A stretch of 64,000 nt of DNA from Adiantum capillus-veneris (Eukaryota > Streptophyta > Polypodiopsida > Polypodiales > Pteridaceae), in contig CM043951.1 of assembly GCA_014529385.2 (NCBI GenBank), positions 111,931,469 through 111,995,468 on the forward strand, given 5' to 3'. The notes under the pieces were generated by a model. It saw only the letters and a program-made list of their open reading frames with translations, was not told where the DNA came from and did no database searches. This document shows positions 11,746 to 22,066 of this stretch, in pieces. A program made the position numbers and the translations under genes. The number at the start of each line of letters is the position of its first letter. The first letter of the stretch is position 1.

Positions 11746-11966
11746 AGGACAAAATAATAAAATTAATATTAATAAATAAAAATCAAATCTTTATAAAGAT
11801 CATTGACGTTCTCTTTTCACTTTCCTCATCTCTATTTTCTTCAATTGCACAGATCTCTCTCTTTCTCTCTACTATCAAGTTTTCTTTTGTTCACATCTCA
11901 AACTCTTACCTACAATTTCTCATAAATCATACCTATATCTATCTTCTTTAATTCTTTAGCGCAAGC

Positions 11967-12696
11967 ATGAGAACAAGAAATCAATCCAAATATACTGGTG
12001 CTATGGATGAGGTTAGTGTTACTATGTCACAAGAAGTATCTCTACTATGCACACAGGATACCGAACAATCTCAAGCCTTGAGTTCTTTAGATCGCATTGT
12101 GTCCACCGTAACTGGAGTGGATGGAACAACACAATCAAGCACCGGACCCAGTCATTGTGTGGAAACAGGTACCTCTATTGAAGATGTAAGAGATGAATCG
12201 TTTGGTAACATTGTCAACAAGCACATTTCATTGGGCTGGGCTGATTCTCATAGAGCATCATACGATGGCAAACTTCCATGCTTGCCCCTATGTCGACTTC
12301 TTTCAAACCCCGCCATTCGCACGCATGATGACCATGTGGCCGATTTGCAACTCTCCATTGCAAACAAAAGCTACCAACCAACCATGGCAAGATTTATTGT
12401 TAGTGAATAGATTCCTGGGGAGGATCACAAACAATTTTCTGGTCGTGGTCACGCTTCAAGGGATCTTGCAGTGTCATATGATTTGGATGAGGAGCTTCGT
12501 CAAATGCCTGATCTTAGTCACATGGTCAAGAGGTACTTTGTGGTTTGGGATGGTAATCACTGATTGGAGACATGGATGCGGTATATGAACCAGAATGACA
12601 TCCCAATGGAGAAGGCACCAAAGGTGGAGTGCGTTCTAGTTGATTTTCAGCCCCATAGACAACGCAGTTTCTATTGGTTTTGGGAATGATCAATAG
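11967..12696 (+). pseudogene. N-terminal exon with ParB/sulfiredoxin-like DGNH motif
   Basis: ATG at 11967, low-complexity acidic/Ser/Thr N-terminus, then (through a TAG at 12408-12410) ELRQMPDLSHMVKRYFVVWD followed by GNH, a TGA at 12561-12563, and LETWMRYMNQND. A hydrophobic strand ending in D-G-N-H-(R) followed by a helix is the signature of the ParB N-terminal/sulfiredoxin fold. In bacteria and phages this fold is often fused to DNA methyltransferases. The Arg of DGNHR is exactly the codon that now reads TGA. A donor site gtaagc follows at 12697. The ParB call depends on this one motif. Confidence 0.4.
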
Positions 12697-12775
12697 GTAA
12701 GCCCAGCTTTTTTGTGTGAATGTAAATGCATCTTATTTTTTTAACTATATAAATTACAATCGAGTGTTAAACAGG

Positions 12776-13316
12776 GCCACCAGACTTTCAGTGCCTCACA
12801 CAACTGCTCATTATATTTTCATGATGAGAAAGCTGGGGTTGGCAGACCCTACTTCACTTTTGCAAAAATTCCCCAAAAGAGCGCGTTTGGCAGCAGAAAG
12901 GGCTTTGAATTTTAGAGGTCCAAACAAGTCAAAGTGTCTAAAATTGCCAATGTCTGTCCTTACGCAACTACTTTGGAAGGTATGCTTTAAACCAATGCTA
13001 AATCAGAATATGTTTTGATTGCAAAATCTTATTATGTGTATTTTGATCGAGTCCTTGGCAAATGATAGGAAGAGTTCGATCATATGTTTAATAGTAAAAC
13101 GGAAGGGCTGCCATCAAAAGGGAGTTTTGACTACAAGTTGGCACTTGAAACATACGAGGAAAGCATCAATCTAGCGCTATATCAAACGGAGAAATACTTT
13201 ACGCGCAAAGGGCTTGAGATAGCCACCATTGCAAATCTAGAGAATGGTAACGATTTTTTCCAGAATTGTATATCATTTACAAGTTGGGGCGAGAAGACCA
13301 CGAAAATGACACCCTC
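12776..13316 (+). pseudogene. middle exons of the ParB/methyltransferase-like gene, interrupted by an LTR element
   Basis: The first block (from an AG near 12775 to the donor at 12979) encodes KLPMSVLTQLLWK at its end. The second (from AG near 13069) encodes EEFDHMFNSKTEG and continues to ENGNDFFQNCISF and GEKTTKMTPS. The reading frame resumes after the inserted element at 15944 (SSVAEVGHARISPKE) and reaches a gtaagt donor at 15986. The clean resumption shows the insertion hit an exon. The role of this region is not recognised. Confidence 0.5.
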
Positions 13317-13456
13317 TGTTGAGCTTATATGTGAAGTTACTCAATATATTGCTTCTCTATATATGGCACCCAGGTCCCCTCTATATATACATCATCTCAT
13401 GTGTGTATTCTACACACTTTGCGGTTCTACTTCTGTGTTCTCTCCTTCTCTCAACA
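13317..13456 (+). repeat. 5' LTR of the non-autonomous element (140 bp)
   Basis: Starts TGTTGAGCTT and ends CTCTCAACA. It differs from the 3' LTR by only a few substitutions. TATATATA-like promoter sequence lies near 13380. Confidence 0.92.
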
Positions 13457-13468
13457 TGGTATCAGAGC
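13457..13468 (+). promoter_or_regulatory. primer binding site, initiator tRNA-Met type
   Basis: TGGTATCAGAGC immediately follows the LTR, the standard copia minus-strand primer site. Confidence 0.93.
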
Positions 13469-13504
13469 AGTACGTTTTTGTTTTCCATTTTTCTCCTGAT
13501 CAAA

Positions 13505-14330
13505 ATCGATTTTGCAGAAACTACCCGCGAGAGGGATCGGAATGGATGTGGTCTACAACTTTGCAGAAGCAAGTTTTTTCAAATTCTGCACCGATTTTGA
13601 GTTATCGTTCGCGGACTGCGTACATACCTAAAAAGCAACTTCTGCTTTTTTTTTTTGATTTTTCTGCTAATTGGAAATGATTTTGCAGAAACTACCCTCT
13701 AGGCAGACCGGAATGGATGTGGTCTACAACTTTGCAGAAGGAAGTTTTTTCAAATTCTGCACCGATTTTGAGTTATCGTTCGCGGACTGCGTACATACCT
13801 AAAAAGCAACTTCCGCTTTTTGTTTTTGATTTTTCTGCTAATTGGAAACGATTTTGCAGAAACTACCCATCTAGGAGATCGGAATCGATGTGGTCTACAA
13901 CTTTGGAGAAGGAAGTGTTTTCAAATTCTGCACCGATTTTGAGTTATCGTTCGCGGACTGCGTACATACCTAAAAAGCAACTTCCGCTTTTTGTTTTTGA
14001 TTTTTCTGCTAATTGGAAACGATTTTGCAGAAACTACCCATTATGGAGACCGGAATCGATGTGGTCTACAACTTTGCAGAAGGAAGTGTTTTCAAATTCT
14101 ACACCAATTTTGAGTTATCGTTCGCGGACTGTGTACATACATAAAAAGCAATTTCCGTTTTTTGTTTTTTATTTTTCTGCTTATTGAAAACGATTTTGCA
14201 GAAACTACCCGCGTGAGAGACCGGAATCGATGTGTTCTACAACTTTGCAGAAGAAACTACCCGCTATGGGAGACTGGAATCGATGTGGTCTATAACTTTG
14301 CAGAAGGAAGTTTCTCTAAATTCTGCACCG
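13505..14330 (+). repeat. 171-bp tandem repeat, five units plus a truncated one
   Basis: GCAGAAACTACCC recurs at about 13515, 13686, 13857, 14028 and 14199, always 171 bp apart, then once more 52 bp later in a shortened unit. Because 171 is a multiple of 3, the frame stays open and encodes a repeating 57-residue peptide (MWSTTLQKEVFSNSAPILSY and onward) over 13717-14187. Confidence 0.92.
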
Positions 14331-14639
14331 ATTTTGGGTTATCGTCTCGGACTGCGAATATGTTTGAAAATCAAAATTTTACTTTTTGCTTTTGATTTTT
14401 CTCATAATTGAAAACTTCTCAATTATATTTTTCTTCATCAATCATATATTTGTTACTGACGTAACTTTGCTGCAGAAGCCAGTTACACATCGTTCCGATT
14501 CAGTCGAGCCGTTGATGATCGTCCAAATTCTATCGAGCTACTGTTGGTACATGATCTTTTGTTATATGATATACTCGTTCATTGATTCTCGTATAATTAT
14601 TCTTTTAGAGATATAGTTTACGTTGTTTTATTGATAATT

Positions 14640-15170
14640 TCTCATTGATACCATAGTGATTTTGATGGTACCATGATGATGTTTTGTTAATACTTTGGTC
14701 ATGGTGATTTTCGTTGATACCATGATGATATGTCATTGATACCATGGTTATTCTTGGTGGTGCCATGATGATATTTCATTGATACCATGGTTATTCTCGG
14801 TGATGCCATGATGATGTTTCGTTGATACCATGGTTATTCTCGGTGATGCCATGATGTTGTTTCGTTGATTCCATGGTGATTTTTGTTGATACCATGATGA
14901 TGTTTTGTTGATACCATGGTTATTCTCGGTGATACCATGATGTTGTTTCGTTGATACCATGGTTATTCTCGGTGATGCCATGATGATGTTTCGTTGATAC
15001 CATGGTTATTCTCGGTGATGCCATAATGTTGTTTCGTTGATACAATGATTATTCTCGGTGATATCATGATGCTTTTCGTTGATACCATGGTCATTTATTC
15101 ATTTTTATTGATATAATGATGATATTTTGTTAATACTTTGATGGTATTCATTGATCACTACATTGATAAA
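14640..15170 (+). repeat. ~43-bp minisatellite (GATACCATGGTTATTCTCGG)
   Basis: About ten imperfect units of GTTGATACCATGGTTATTC-GGTGATGCCATGATGAT. Part of the non-autonomous element's interior. The minus-strand Ile/Thr/His-rich ORF over it is a repeat artefact. Confidence 0.88.
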
Positions 15171-15790
15171 TGTTGTTTTATGTAGTATATACACATATCA
15201 TTTGTATCACGTAATCACACATTTTGTACTTTTACGTTTATACTTTATGTACCATATGTTGTCGTGCGTATATATGTCGTCAAAAGAGTGGCGTCGCGAA
15301 CCATCTCTTATGGCATTGTGAACGTAATTATTTCATTAACGATGTTAATAATTTTCATGACATGTTCTTTTTGGAGTCTATGATCTATGTAGGATTGATC
15401 AAAGAATTGATTTTATGAAGACAAACTTGGTGACAATAAAAGATTTATGAAGATATGTTTGGTGATGCCATATTGATGACAACATGAAGACATGTTTGGT
15501 GATGCGGTATTGATGACAAGCTACACAGCAGATTCACGGAGACACTTTTGATTACAAGCTAATCGATAACTTTTATACCTCTTTATTGAACCTTTGTATT
15601 CATTATTGTATTTGATAGGATAGGAGTAATGTAACTCCTCATAAAACATTCATTGTAAAAGGAGTGATGTAGCTCCTCGTAAACATTTGTATATTTAATG
15701 ATTTTTATAATATAACGGTGGGTGTATATAGAGCTGTGGGTTTTTCCCTTGATCCCCCAAGGGTTTTTTCATCCACAGTTAGGGACCCTT

Positions 15791-15803
15791 ATTTGAGCGG
15801 GGG
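15791..15803 (+). promoter_or_regulatory. polypurine tract of the non-autonomous element
   Basis: TTTGAGCGGGGG directly before TGTTGAG. The copia family at 30548 has TTTGAGTGGGGG in the same place, preceded by an alignable ~80-bp segment. Confidence 0.85.
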
Positions 15804-15943
15804 TGTTGAGCTTATATGTGAAGCTACTCAATATATGGCTTCTCTATGTATGGCACCCAGGTCCCCTCTATATATACATCATCTCATGTGTGTATTCTAC
15901 ACACTTTGGGGTTCTACTTCTGTGTTCTCTCCTTCTCTCAACA
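15804..15943 (+). repeat. 3' LTR of the non-autonomous element (140 bp)
   Basis: Same length and ends as the 5' LTR, followed by target duplication CCCTC at 15944-15948. Confidence 0.92.
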
Positions 15944-15985
15944 CCCTCGAGTGTGGCAGAGGTTGGGCATGCACGCATTAGCCCG

Positions 15986-18477
15986 AAAGAGTAAGTAAAA
16001 TTTATTTAAATTATTCGATATATTTCTCTTTTTATTATGTAGCAATAAAAAATAAGTCTCGCTTTTCCTTTGCTAGTGATAGCCGTTTTTCGGCTCTCCG
16101 TAATTGCCATAGTGAGTTAACCCACCCTACCAAAATCATCCAAACACTGTGGCTATCCCTACCATTTCACTGTATATAGGTGTGTGTGAGTTAGGGGACT
16201 TTTCCCATATCTTTGTAAAAACCCTTAGCTAGCAAGTCATTGGGCTAGTTGAGCCAAAAAAATATAAAAATATAAAAAATATAAGTATATTATGGCCCAT
16301 TTGTGTGTAAATATTTCATTGTATATAGGGCCTAAATAAAAGGATTTTTCATAATTATTTTGGTATTTATTTAAATATTTCTACCTATGGTGTGTTATTT
16401 ATGCTATGTACATTGACTCACCATTACTATATTTTTTCTTACCATTTTGCATACTCTTTATTCCATATAAAAATAATTTCATGCAAGCTTCTCTTATTTT
16501 TGGTGTAACTCCATCCCAACAAAAATCCAAAAAAACTAGTTTTATTTATGTGTATATTTTTTCACTATTGTGATTTTTCCTTCCTACATCTATTCTCTTT
16601 TACTCTCATAAATTAGAACACCAAAAATATTCATCATTTTATGGTAGACTTATAATGAGAGAGATTTATTTTGACCCCTTTATATTTTTTCCACCTATAT
16701 TATTTATATTTGACATGTACATATTTTTTTAGACCCCTCAATATTTGATTTTCTTAGTTGTACTATTCACTTATATCATGATCTCAACAATATCTTCAAT
16801 TATAGACCTACCAAATAACGTCAAGGGTATGTGGAATGCATGCATGCACCATGGGGAGCTCACTCTTGGAGGTATTCAAAAGAATCATCCAAAGAAGGAC
16901 CTCACAAGGACCTTGTGAAGTGAAAAAAAAAGTCGGTTTTGCTGAATTTTTAAAGATCACATGCTCCCCGAATTTGAAAAGATGATACAAACAAAATTTG
17001 TAGATCGTGAGCTGAACTTTTACCTCAAAATTTTTCATATTTTTTTGAGCTACGAGCTGTGAGCTAGGATTTTATTTGTGGACCCCAGTTTGCCTATGCT
17101 ATGCAGCCACACTCCCTCTTCCACTTTATCATTTTCCTCTTTCACACACACTTCTCCACTCATCATCCCCACCTCTCTCACCACTCCTCTCTGCACCCTA
17201 CTCACCTTCTTCTCAACCTTGAAGAATAAGAGAAACCATGGTGAACTCATGTCTCCTACACACACTTCCATTCCAAAATTGACCACCTAGTCTGATTTTT
17301 CCTCATCCATATTACCCATATCTATCAAAAAAGCACAAAATTCAGCCTCTTCTCTTGAAAGACAGCATCATGGTGATTGATTACTCATGTTCATTTACCT
17401 TGGCTCCCAAGGAAGGTCAAGAGTGGAGAAAAAACGTATTGTCAAAGCTAGTGGACCGTCAACAAGCGTCAAAATTGACCCTACTCAAGACACTTGGAGC
17501 ATCAACATTGTAAGAAATCCATATTTTCTTACCTATGAAGAGTTTTTGCTTCCTTGTTTGTATCCTACTTGGATACTCCCCTTGTAAATATCCAATTCCA
17601 TTTGTAAATCAATAAAAATACTAACTCTACTAATTTACTAACACTAACCTAGTATGAAAAGTCCTATCACCTCCAGTTCTCTCCTCTCTCTTTTTTTCAT
17701 CTATCCCCACCAACTTCTTGATAATTCCAAGCAAAAGAAATTAGATAAGTGCTGAAAATCTAACCCAACCATGGTTAGAGGAGTAACCCTAGCCCTCAAA
17801 ATTGCTATAAAAGGAGGGTGTAGCTAGCACAAAAAGGGGGGAGCCATAAGCAAGAGCACTATGCTATAGCTTGAGAAGCCAAGCTCAACCTCTCTAGAAG
17901 GAGCTCTTGAGTGGAAGCTCATCGTCGTATGCTTGTGCATGTGTTGTAATATGGGTGATTAGCACGGGAACTCTATGCCATTGTAAGAGAGAGAGAGCAA
18001 TCATTCAATTGAGAGTGGAAAATCTATCATTCCTCCTACTAGTGTAAGCCCAACATTTGTTGAATCAAGGAGGGTGGATTTGGACCTAGCTTGGATACTT
18101 TGTCTCTCTTCCAACGTGAAGTAATGGAAAGCAATGATGTGTAAGTGTCTTGGTGATATTTTTAGTTCTTGATAGCTTGAGTCTGGGTGTTGTCATCAAT
18201 TTAGCCATAAATCCCACATATTGTAAGAGGGCGACAGGGTGGAGAGGACTACCCTGGCCTTAAGACAATGATTGGGGTGGCTTTTCTTGTGATGTGTCGT
18301 GGTGAAATTTACTCAAGCTATGTTGAACAAATACTAGTCTCACTTTGACCGGTCATGACAGATTTGTAAGAAGGTATTAATGCAACAAGCACCCCCTCCC
18401 TCTTCTCTCTCTTTCTTACATATATAATTTTGTTTGCTTGATCATTGCTGATACATTTTAAAGCAGCACTCTCACTC

Positions 18478-18530
<53 letters not shown>

Positions 18531-18739
18531 TTACGCGTCCTAGTTCGCATCCAAAACTAGGTGGTGCCCCGAATTTGTGTAGGGTTAGGTTGCGGGTTTG
18601 TGTGTGTCTTTGTTGTTTTTTCCAACCCCAACCCAATTGAGCAGCACGGGAGCCTACAAGGGTGCTTAGAGGCCACTCTTCTTGTTGCCCGCCCCGGACC
18701 GCCTCACTAGTTGCTTGATTTACTCCAAGGTGGTGATGC
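15986..18739 (+). other. long AT-rich intron-like stretch, possible LTR remnant
   Basis: Begins with a gtaagt donor and leads to the next exon-like block near 18740. A TATAAAAGG box at about 17812, followed by a leader-like run with many AAGCTC/GAGCTC words, resembles an LTR promoter, so a solo LTR or decayed element may lie here. Its ends were not found. A (CT)n tract occupies about 18473-18530. No coding region was recognised. Confidence 0.35.
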
Positions 18740-19878
18740 ATCCTTGAAGGAGAATGGCATAGGTTTGACGGAAAAGGCCTGGATCTAGTGGCTTCGATAT
18801 CACGTGTATTGGTGGCAATTGGAAAGGTTAGATTTAGTGATTATGTGCACCAGCTAGCAATTTGTTGATAATGTAACTTGTGACTTATTATTTGCTACAG
18901 GAGAGTGCTTGAGATGGCCGAGAAAATGGAGGCCGAGAATCATGATGTTGCTATCCAACATGAGAAGGCTGAAGGTAGGCATGGTTGCACACTTGCCCAC
19001 ACATTACTGACATACAGATGCAAGCACTTTGAGAAGGCCTTCAAGAAGTGGAGTGCTTGGATCAAGTCCACACAGGATCCCGAAGAGCAACCCCACTTTG
19101 CTTGCTCGGCACGACACTTAAAGGACAAGTTTGACATCTTTAATTGACAAATTAAGAATTTAGTAGGACACACTACTCTTGTTCTTGGTGGCTCAAAACA
19201 TTGTGGTCTGTCTTGTAGATGGTGGAGAGATGCTTTTGTCTTTCCTATTCTTGAGCACCCCTGTGATGCATGGTGCATGTCGTAGAGAGAGGAGACGGGC
19301 TTATATCCTGATGAGTGGATAGACGACTTGCGGCCAAAGGGAGCGTGGCTCAAGTGTCCTTGGTGGCTGGACTACCCGAACAAGGAGTACCCACCCAAAG
19401 AGGAAGAGCTATACATAGGTATCGTTCTATATAGTTTTTACCTTTTCCATACAGCAATACAACATGGGCTCAATAACTGTTCTTTTTTAATTAATAGCGG
19501 AGCATACTGCATCACGAAAGAAAGCACTTGTGATAGAGGATGCTCTATCTCCAAACACATCAAAGAAACCGGACAAGAAGAAACAGACCTCAAAGAAATA
19601 CTTGCAAGCACAACCGGCTGGCAAGCAATGTGGGAAGAGAAAGAAGAGGGATGTAGTTTCAAGTGATAGTGAGAGCGAGCATGTGGTTGCGGAGTATTCT
19701 GTAGAAGTCAGCAATAGTGCTCATAGACTTGATGCTATGAGCCACAGTGTACCGACACTATCCTTCACTCCAAGACCAGTGGGGGGCATCCAGGAGTCCC
19801 CTCCATGTTCACCATCACATGGCAGGATTGGAGAGGACCTATCAGACATGGCCAGAGTTGTGGGAGATAAATATCCAG
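18740..19878 (+). pseudogene. central Trp-rich exons of the ParB/methyltransferase-like gene
   Basis: The first block encodes GIGLTEKAWI, TAG (18786-18788), WLRYHVYWWQLER and ends at a gt donor at 18829. The second (AG at 18900) encodes VLEMAEKMEAENHD and continues through TGA (19145) and TAG (19283) without losing frame: CGLSCRWWRDAFVFPILEHP, then PDEWIDDLRPKGAWLKCPWW. The third (from about 19480) is a Lys/Ser-rich linker with GKRKKRD. Conservation of one frame across two stops shows recent decay of a real protein. I do not recognise these middle domains. Confidence 0.5.
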
Positions 19879-19957
19879 GTACGTGAGAATGGTTAATGTT
19901 GTGTTTTTCTCTTTAGCATTGCGTGAAAGATATATTTGATCTTATGTTGCTACATAC

Positions 19958-21472
19958 AGATATGCATGTAGATCCACACCACCTTCCAGTGCATGCTAGT
20001 GCTAAAGAGTTGGCAAAAGCTATTCCAGATGTGTTGTGCAATGATAGGTAAGCCATGGTAATTTATAATCATAGTTATGTGCACAATCTTAGTGCTAACA
20101 AAGATTGCATGCAGTTCTGTGCAGTCACTATGTAGATTCTTGGGCTCTCTATCAAGAATAGGACAGATGAACCCTAGATTGAGATTGGGTGGCGTACGTT
20201 TGGTGTAGATGGCCTTTCCCATACACACTAGGCCACATGCAGCTAGCATGGGTGGGGTTCCTTTACGGAACCAATGGGATAGTGAGCTTGTGGATGCTAC
20301 ATTCCTTCTGGAAACCAAGTTTCCTTTGGTTGATGGAATGGTTGTGCCAACATGTCATGCAGAACATCTGTCCATTGTCACTTCGAAGGCAGAGGGAGCT
20401 GGTTTCCAGTTGTTGAGGATATTGTACATATGGTTGTCGGAGTCTAGTTGTACAACTGTTCATGACTATTTAGAGGGGGTATGTTGTTTTTTGTTCTCAT
20501 AATGAATAGTAACTTTGATGTTTTCATTTCAAAATAATAATGTTTTACTTCCATTCGTAGGTTGGTACTTTGTTGCTGGTCATTTTTTCACCCCCTAGAA
20601 CCGGTGGGTGTCAGCTTCCGAGGTATGATCGAGCCGATGGAGAGATTGCAACAAATGTATGTGGCTTCTCTGTAGATGACAACATGTTGTTGGAGAAGCT
20701 ACCATGTTCAGATTCCACATAGTGGACGCTTGATCGTATGGGCCGGCCTTATCGTAGAGGTGTTGAGAGGAGTCCAGCGTTTTCCATGTGGTAGAAATTT
20801 TTTGAAAGTTTTTCTGATTGTTCCTATAAAATCATAGGTATAATAAATCTAAAGATTACTTTTTTTTGTATATGGCTACTAGGTACCTTCACAGACATGG
20901 GAGATGTTGTGTTGGATTGTTTTGCACGAGTTGGGACATTGGCAGCACAATGTTTACTACTACATAGGCATTGCATCAGTTGTGAGAAGGATTGGGCTGT
21001 TTTCAGTGCTTGTCTGGAGCTAGCTCAACGCCTACCTTCTGATGTAGGCTCGACATTGATGTTTCATAGGAGTGCTAGAGCTCAGATAACTGAGAAACCA
21101 AAGCAGGTGTTTGAACAGCTTCATCCGCTCGACCCACCTTTCCCAACACCACTCAGCAGTGAGGGCGGGGCAATAGCAGCACAGTATCCCACTTTCACGG
21201 CCCCAGTTTTGGCATGGCATGCAACTGGACGGTCTCCAAGTGCATTGATTGCCTCCACATCTGAGGCCCCGCCCAGAGTTGATCCATTGCCTCTTTCACT
21301 ACCTACAGCCCCCCCCACATATAGTTCGTACCCTCTGCCATTTGGAGGAGTTCCCCCACCATTTGGTGCACTGCCCCTGCTGGCACGACCTTTGTTTCCT
21401 CCTAGAGCATATGGCTCCCCACTGCCCTTCGTCACCCATGATGTATCCCCCCCCATATGTATTTACTTTTGA
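19958..21472 (+). pseudogene. C-terminal exons: beta-class N4/N6 methyltransferase-like domain
   Basis: Blocks encode KELAKAIPDVLCNDR (about 20010), RNQWDSELVDATFLLETK and MVVPTCHAEHLSIV with EGAGFQLLRILYIW (20260-20440), then, after two TAGs (20720, 20792), DVVLDCFARVGTLAAQ and HRHCISCEKD (20900-20990). The last is the SAM-binding motif I of amino-methyltransferases (D-x-F-x-G-x-GT ... E-x-D) with the first Gly replaced by Arg. A catalytic segment followed by motif I at the C-terminal side is the beta-class order. A clear (D/N)PP(Y/W) tetrad was not found at its expected place near 20230, so the enzyme is dead or mis-spliced here. A Pro-rich tail ends at 21470-21472. Confidence 0.5.
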
Positions 21473-21628
21473 TGCAATGGAACATGTAGATTTGGGGTTT
21501 GCTATATGAAATAGACCATAACTGTGTGTAAAGAACTTCTATTTCTCTTATTAATAGTGTATTGAATGAATCCATGGTGTTTTTGCTTGAATGTAAGTTG
21601 GTCGTGAAACGACAATCAAATTTTAGTT

Positions 21629-21629
<1 letters not shown>

Positions 21630-21685
<56 letters not shown>
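21630..21685. repeat. (GA)n microsatellite inside the right TIR
   Basis: Pure GA tract mirroring the GA tract just inside the left terminus of the 16-kb element. Confidence 0.9.
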
Positions 21686-21687
<2 letters not shown>

Positions 21688-21696
21688 TGTAGATTG

Positions 21697-21757
21697 TCCC
21701 TTCTTTTGGGAATCCGCTCACCCGATTATTCAAAAGCACTTGCCCAAAAATTGCGTC
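21697..21757 (-). repeat. right terminal inverted repeat of the 16-kb element
   Basis: The reverse complement starts near GACGCAATTTTTGG and includes GGGTGAGCGGATTCCC, matching the left terminus in order and spacing at roughly 70-75 percent identity by eye. Confidence 0.55.
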
Positions 21758-21845
21758 CAATGGCGTTCCGTTCGTCAATACGGCAATCCATAAAGCTTAC
21801 CCACAACACATATGCATTGTAGGCAAGCTCTATGGATTTTCATAT
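21758..21845. repeat. palindromic repeat unit, right flank of the 16-kb element, split by a copia element
   Basis: Starts CAATGGCG, contains CAATACGGCAATCCATAAAG, a CATATG centre and GGCAAGCTCTATGG. It is interrupted at CATAT by the copia element and resumes at 29339 with CGTATTGCCAACAGC. Confidence 0.75.
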
Positions 21846-22052
21846 TGTTGGGGTGTAGGCCAGGTGGCCGTGGGAAACCACCCTTGTACACTTGATTTCA
21901 CCTAATCAATATAGGGAGAAAAAGAGGAAGGGATGAAATCTCTCTTTCTTCTCCACTAACCCAACACAAGCTGCCTGTGTATCATCCCCTTCCCCATACT
22001 CTTCTTCCCCTGTCTTGCACACACTCTGTACACGCACTAGAGCAACACAACA
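21846..22052 (+). repeat. 5' LTR of the copia element (207 bp)
   Basis: TG...CA ends. Its last 40 bp recur at 29299-29338 with one visible change. The primer site follows after 2 bp. Confidence 0.85.
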
Positions 22053-22066
22053 ATTGGTATCAGAGC
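22053..22066 (+). promoter_or_regulatory. primer binding site, initiator tRNA-Met type
   Basis: TGGTATCAGAGC at 22055-22066, two bases after the LTR end. Confidence 0.92.

Larger units (their letters stand above)
13317..15943 (+). mobile_element. non-autonomous short-LTR copia-type element (TRIM/LARD-like)
   Basis: Two 140-bp LTRs (TGTTGAGC...CTCAACA), a TGGTATCAGAGC primer site right after the 5' LTR, a polypurine tract before the 3' LTR, and a perfect 5-bp target duplication CCCTC (13312-13316; 15944-15948). The 2.35-kb interior has no GAG or POL. It contains a 171-bp tandem repeat, a ~43-bp minisatellite and a 3' segment related to the autonomous copia family at 30548-40079, which is therefore a likely helper. 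Confidence 0.92.
11967..21472 (+). pseudogene. multi-exon ParB-like/amino-methyltransferase-like gene, decayed (TE cargo)
   Basis: Exon-like blocks with GT/AG borders follow each other in one direction: 11967-12696, ~12776-12978 (donor gtatgc), ~13070-13316 plus 15949-15985 (donor gtaagt), ~18740-18828, 18901-~19418, ~19480-19878, ~19958-20057, ~20116-20479 and ~20562-21472. Pieces encode a ParB-like DGNH motif near the N-terminus, Trp-rich middle domains, a basic NLS-like GKRKKRD (about 19640), and a C-terminal SAM-binding motif typical of N4/N6 methyltransferases. At least seven in-frame stops (12408, 12561, 18786, 19145, 19283, 20720, 20792) are TAG or TGA, and an LTR element interrupts one exon. 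That all blocks belong to a single gene is inference from orientation, spacing and splice sites. Confidence 0.5.
5763..21757. mobile_element. giant (~16 kb) MULE-like element with methyltransferase-like cargo
   Basis: The two ends are inverted copies: AATTTTTGG..GCTTTT..GGTGAGC.GATTCC reads inward from about 5788 and, on the other strand, inward from about 21752. Just inside each TIR is a (GA)n tract (5877-6043; 21630-21685). Both outer flanks carry CAATGGC (5756-5762; 21758-21764), which belongs to one split palindromic repeat unit, as expected for a target-site duplication of 7-9 bp (cacaatggc versus tccaatggc). Inside are a SWIM-finger transposase pseudogene on the minus strand, a small ORF, a GC-rich palindrome cluster, and a 9.5-kb multi-exon gene on the plus strand. 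TIR identity is only about 70-75 percent by eye, so the element is old. Exact ends and the family assignment are inference. Confidence 0.55.

Noticed and set aside
10520..11752. Long ORFs rich in Cys/Val/His/Thr on both strands
   Set aside because: They coincide exactly with the GC-rich palindrome cluster and CA/GT microsatellites and exist in several frames at once. Composition artefacts.
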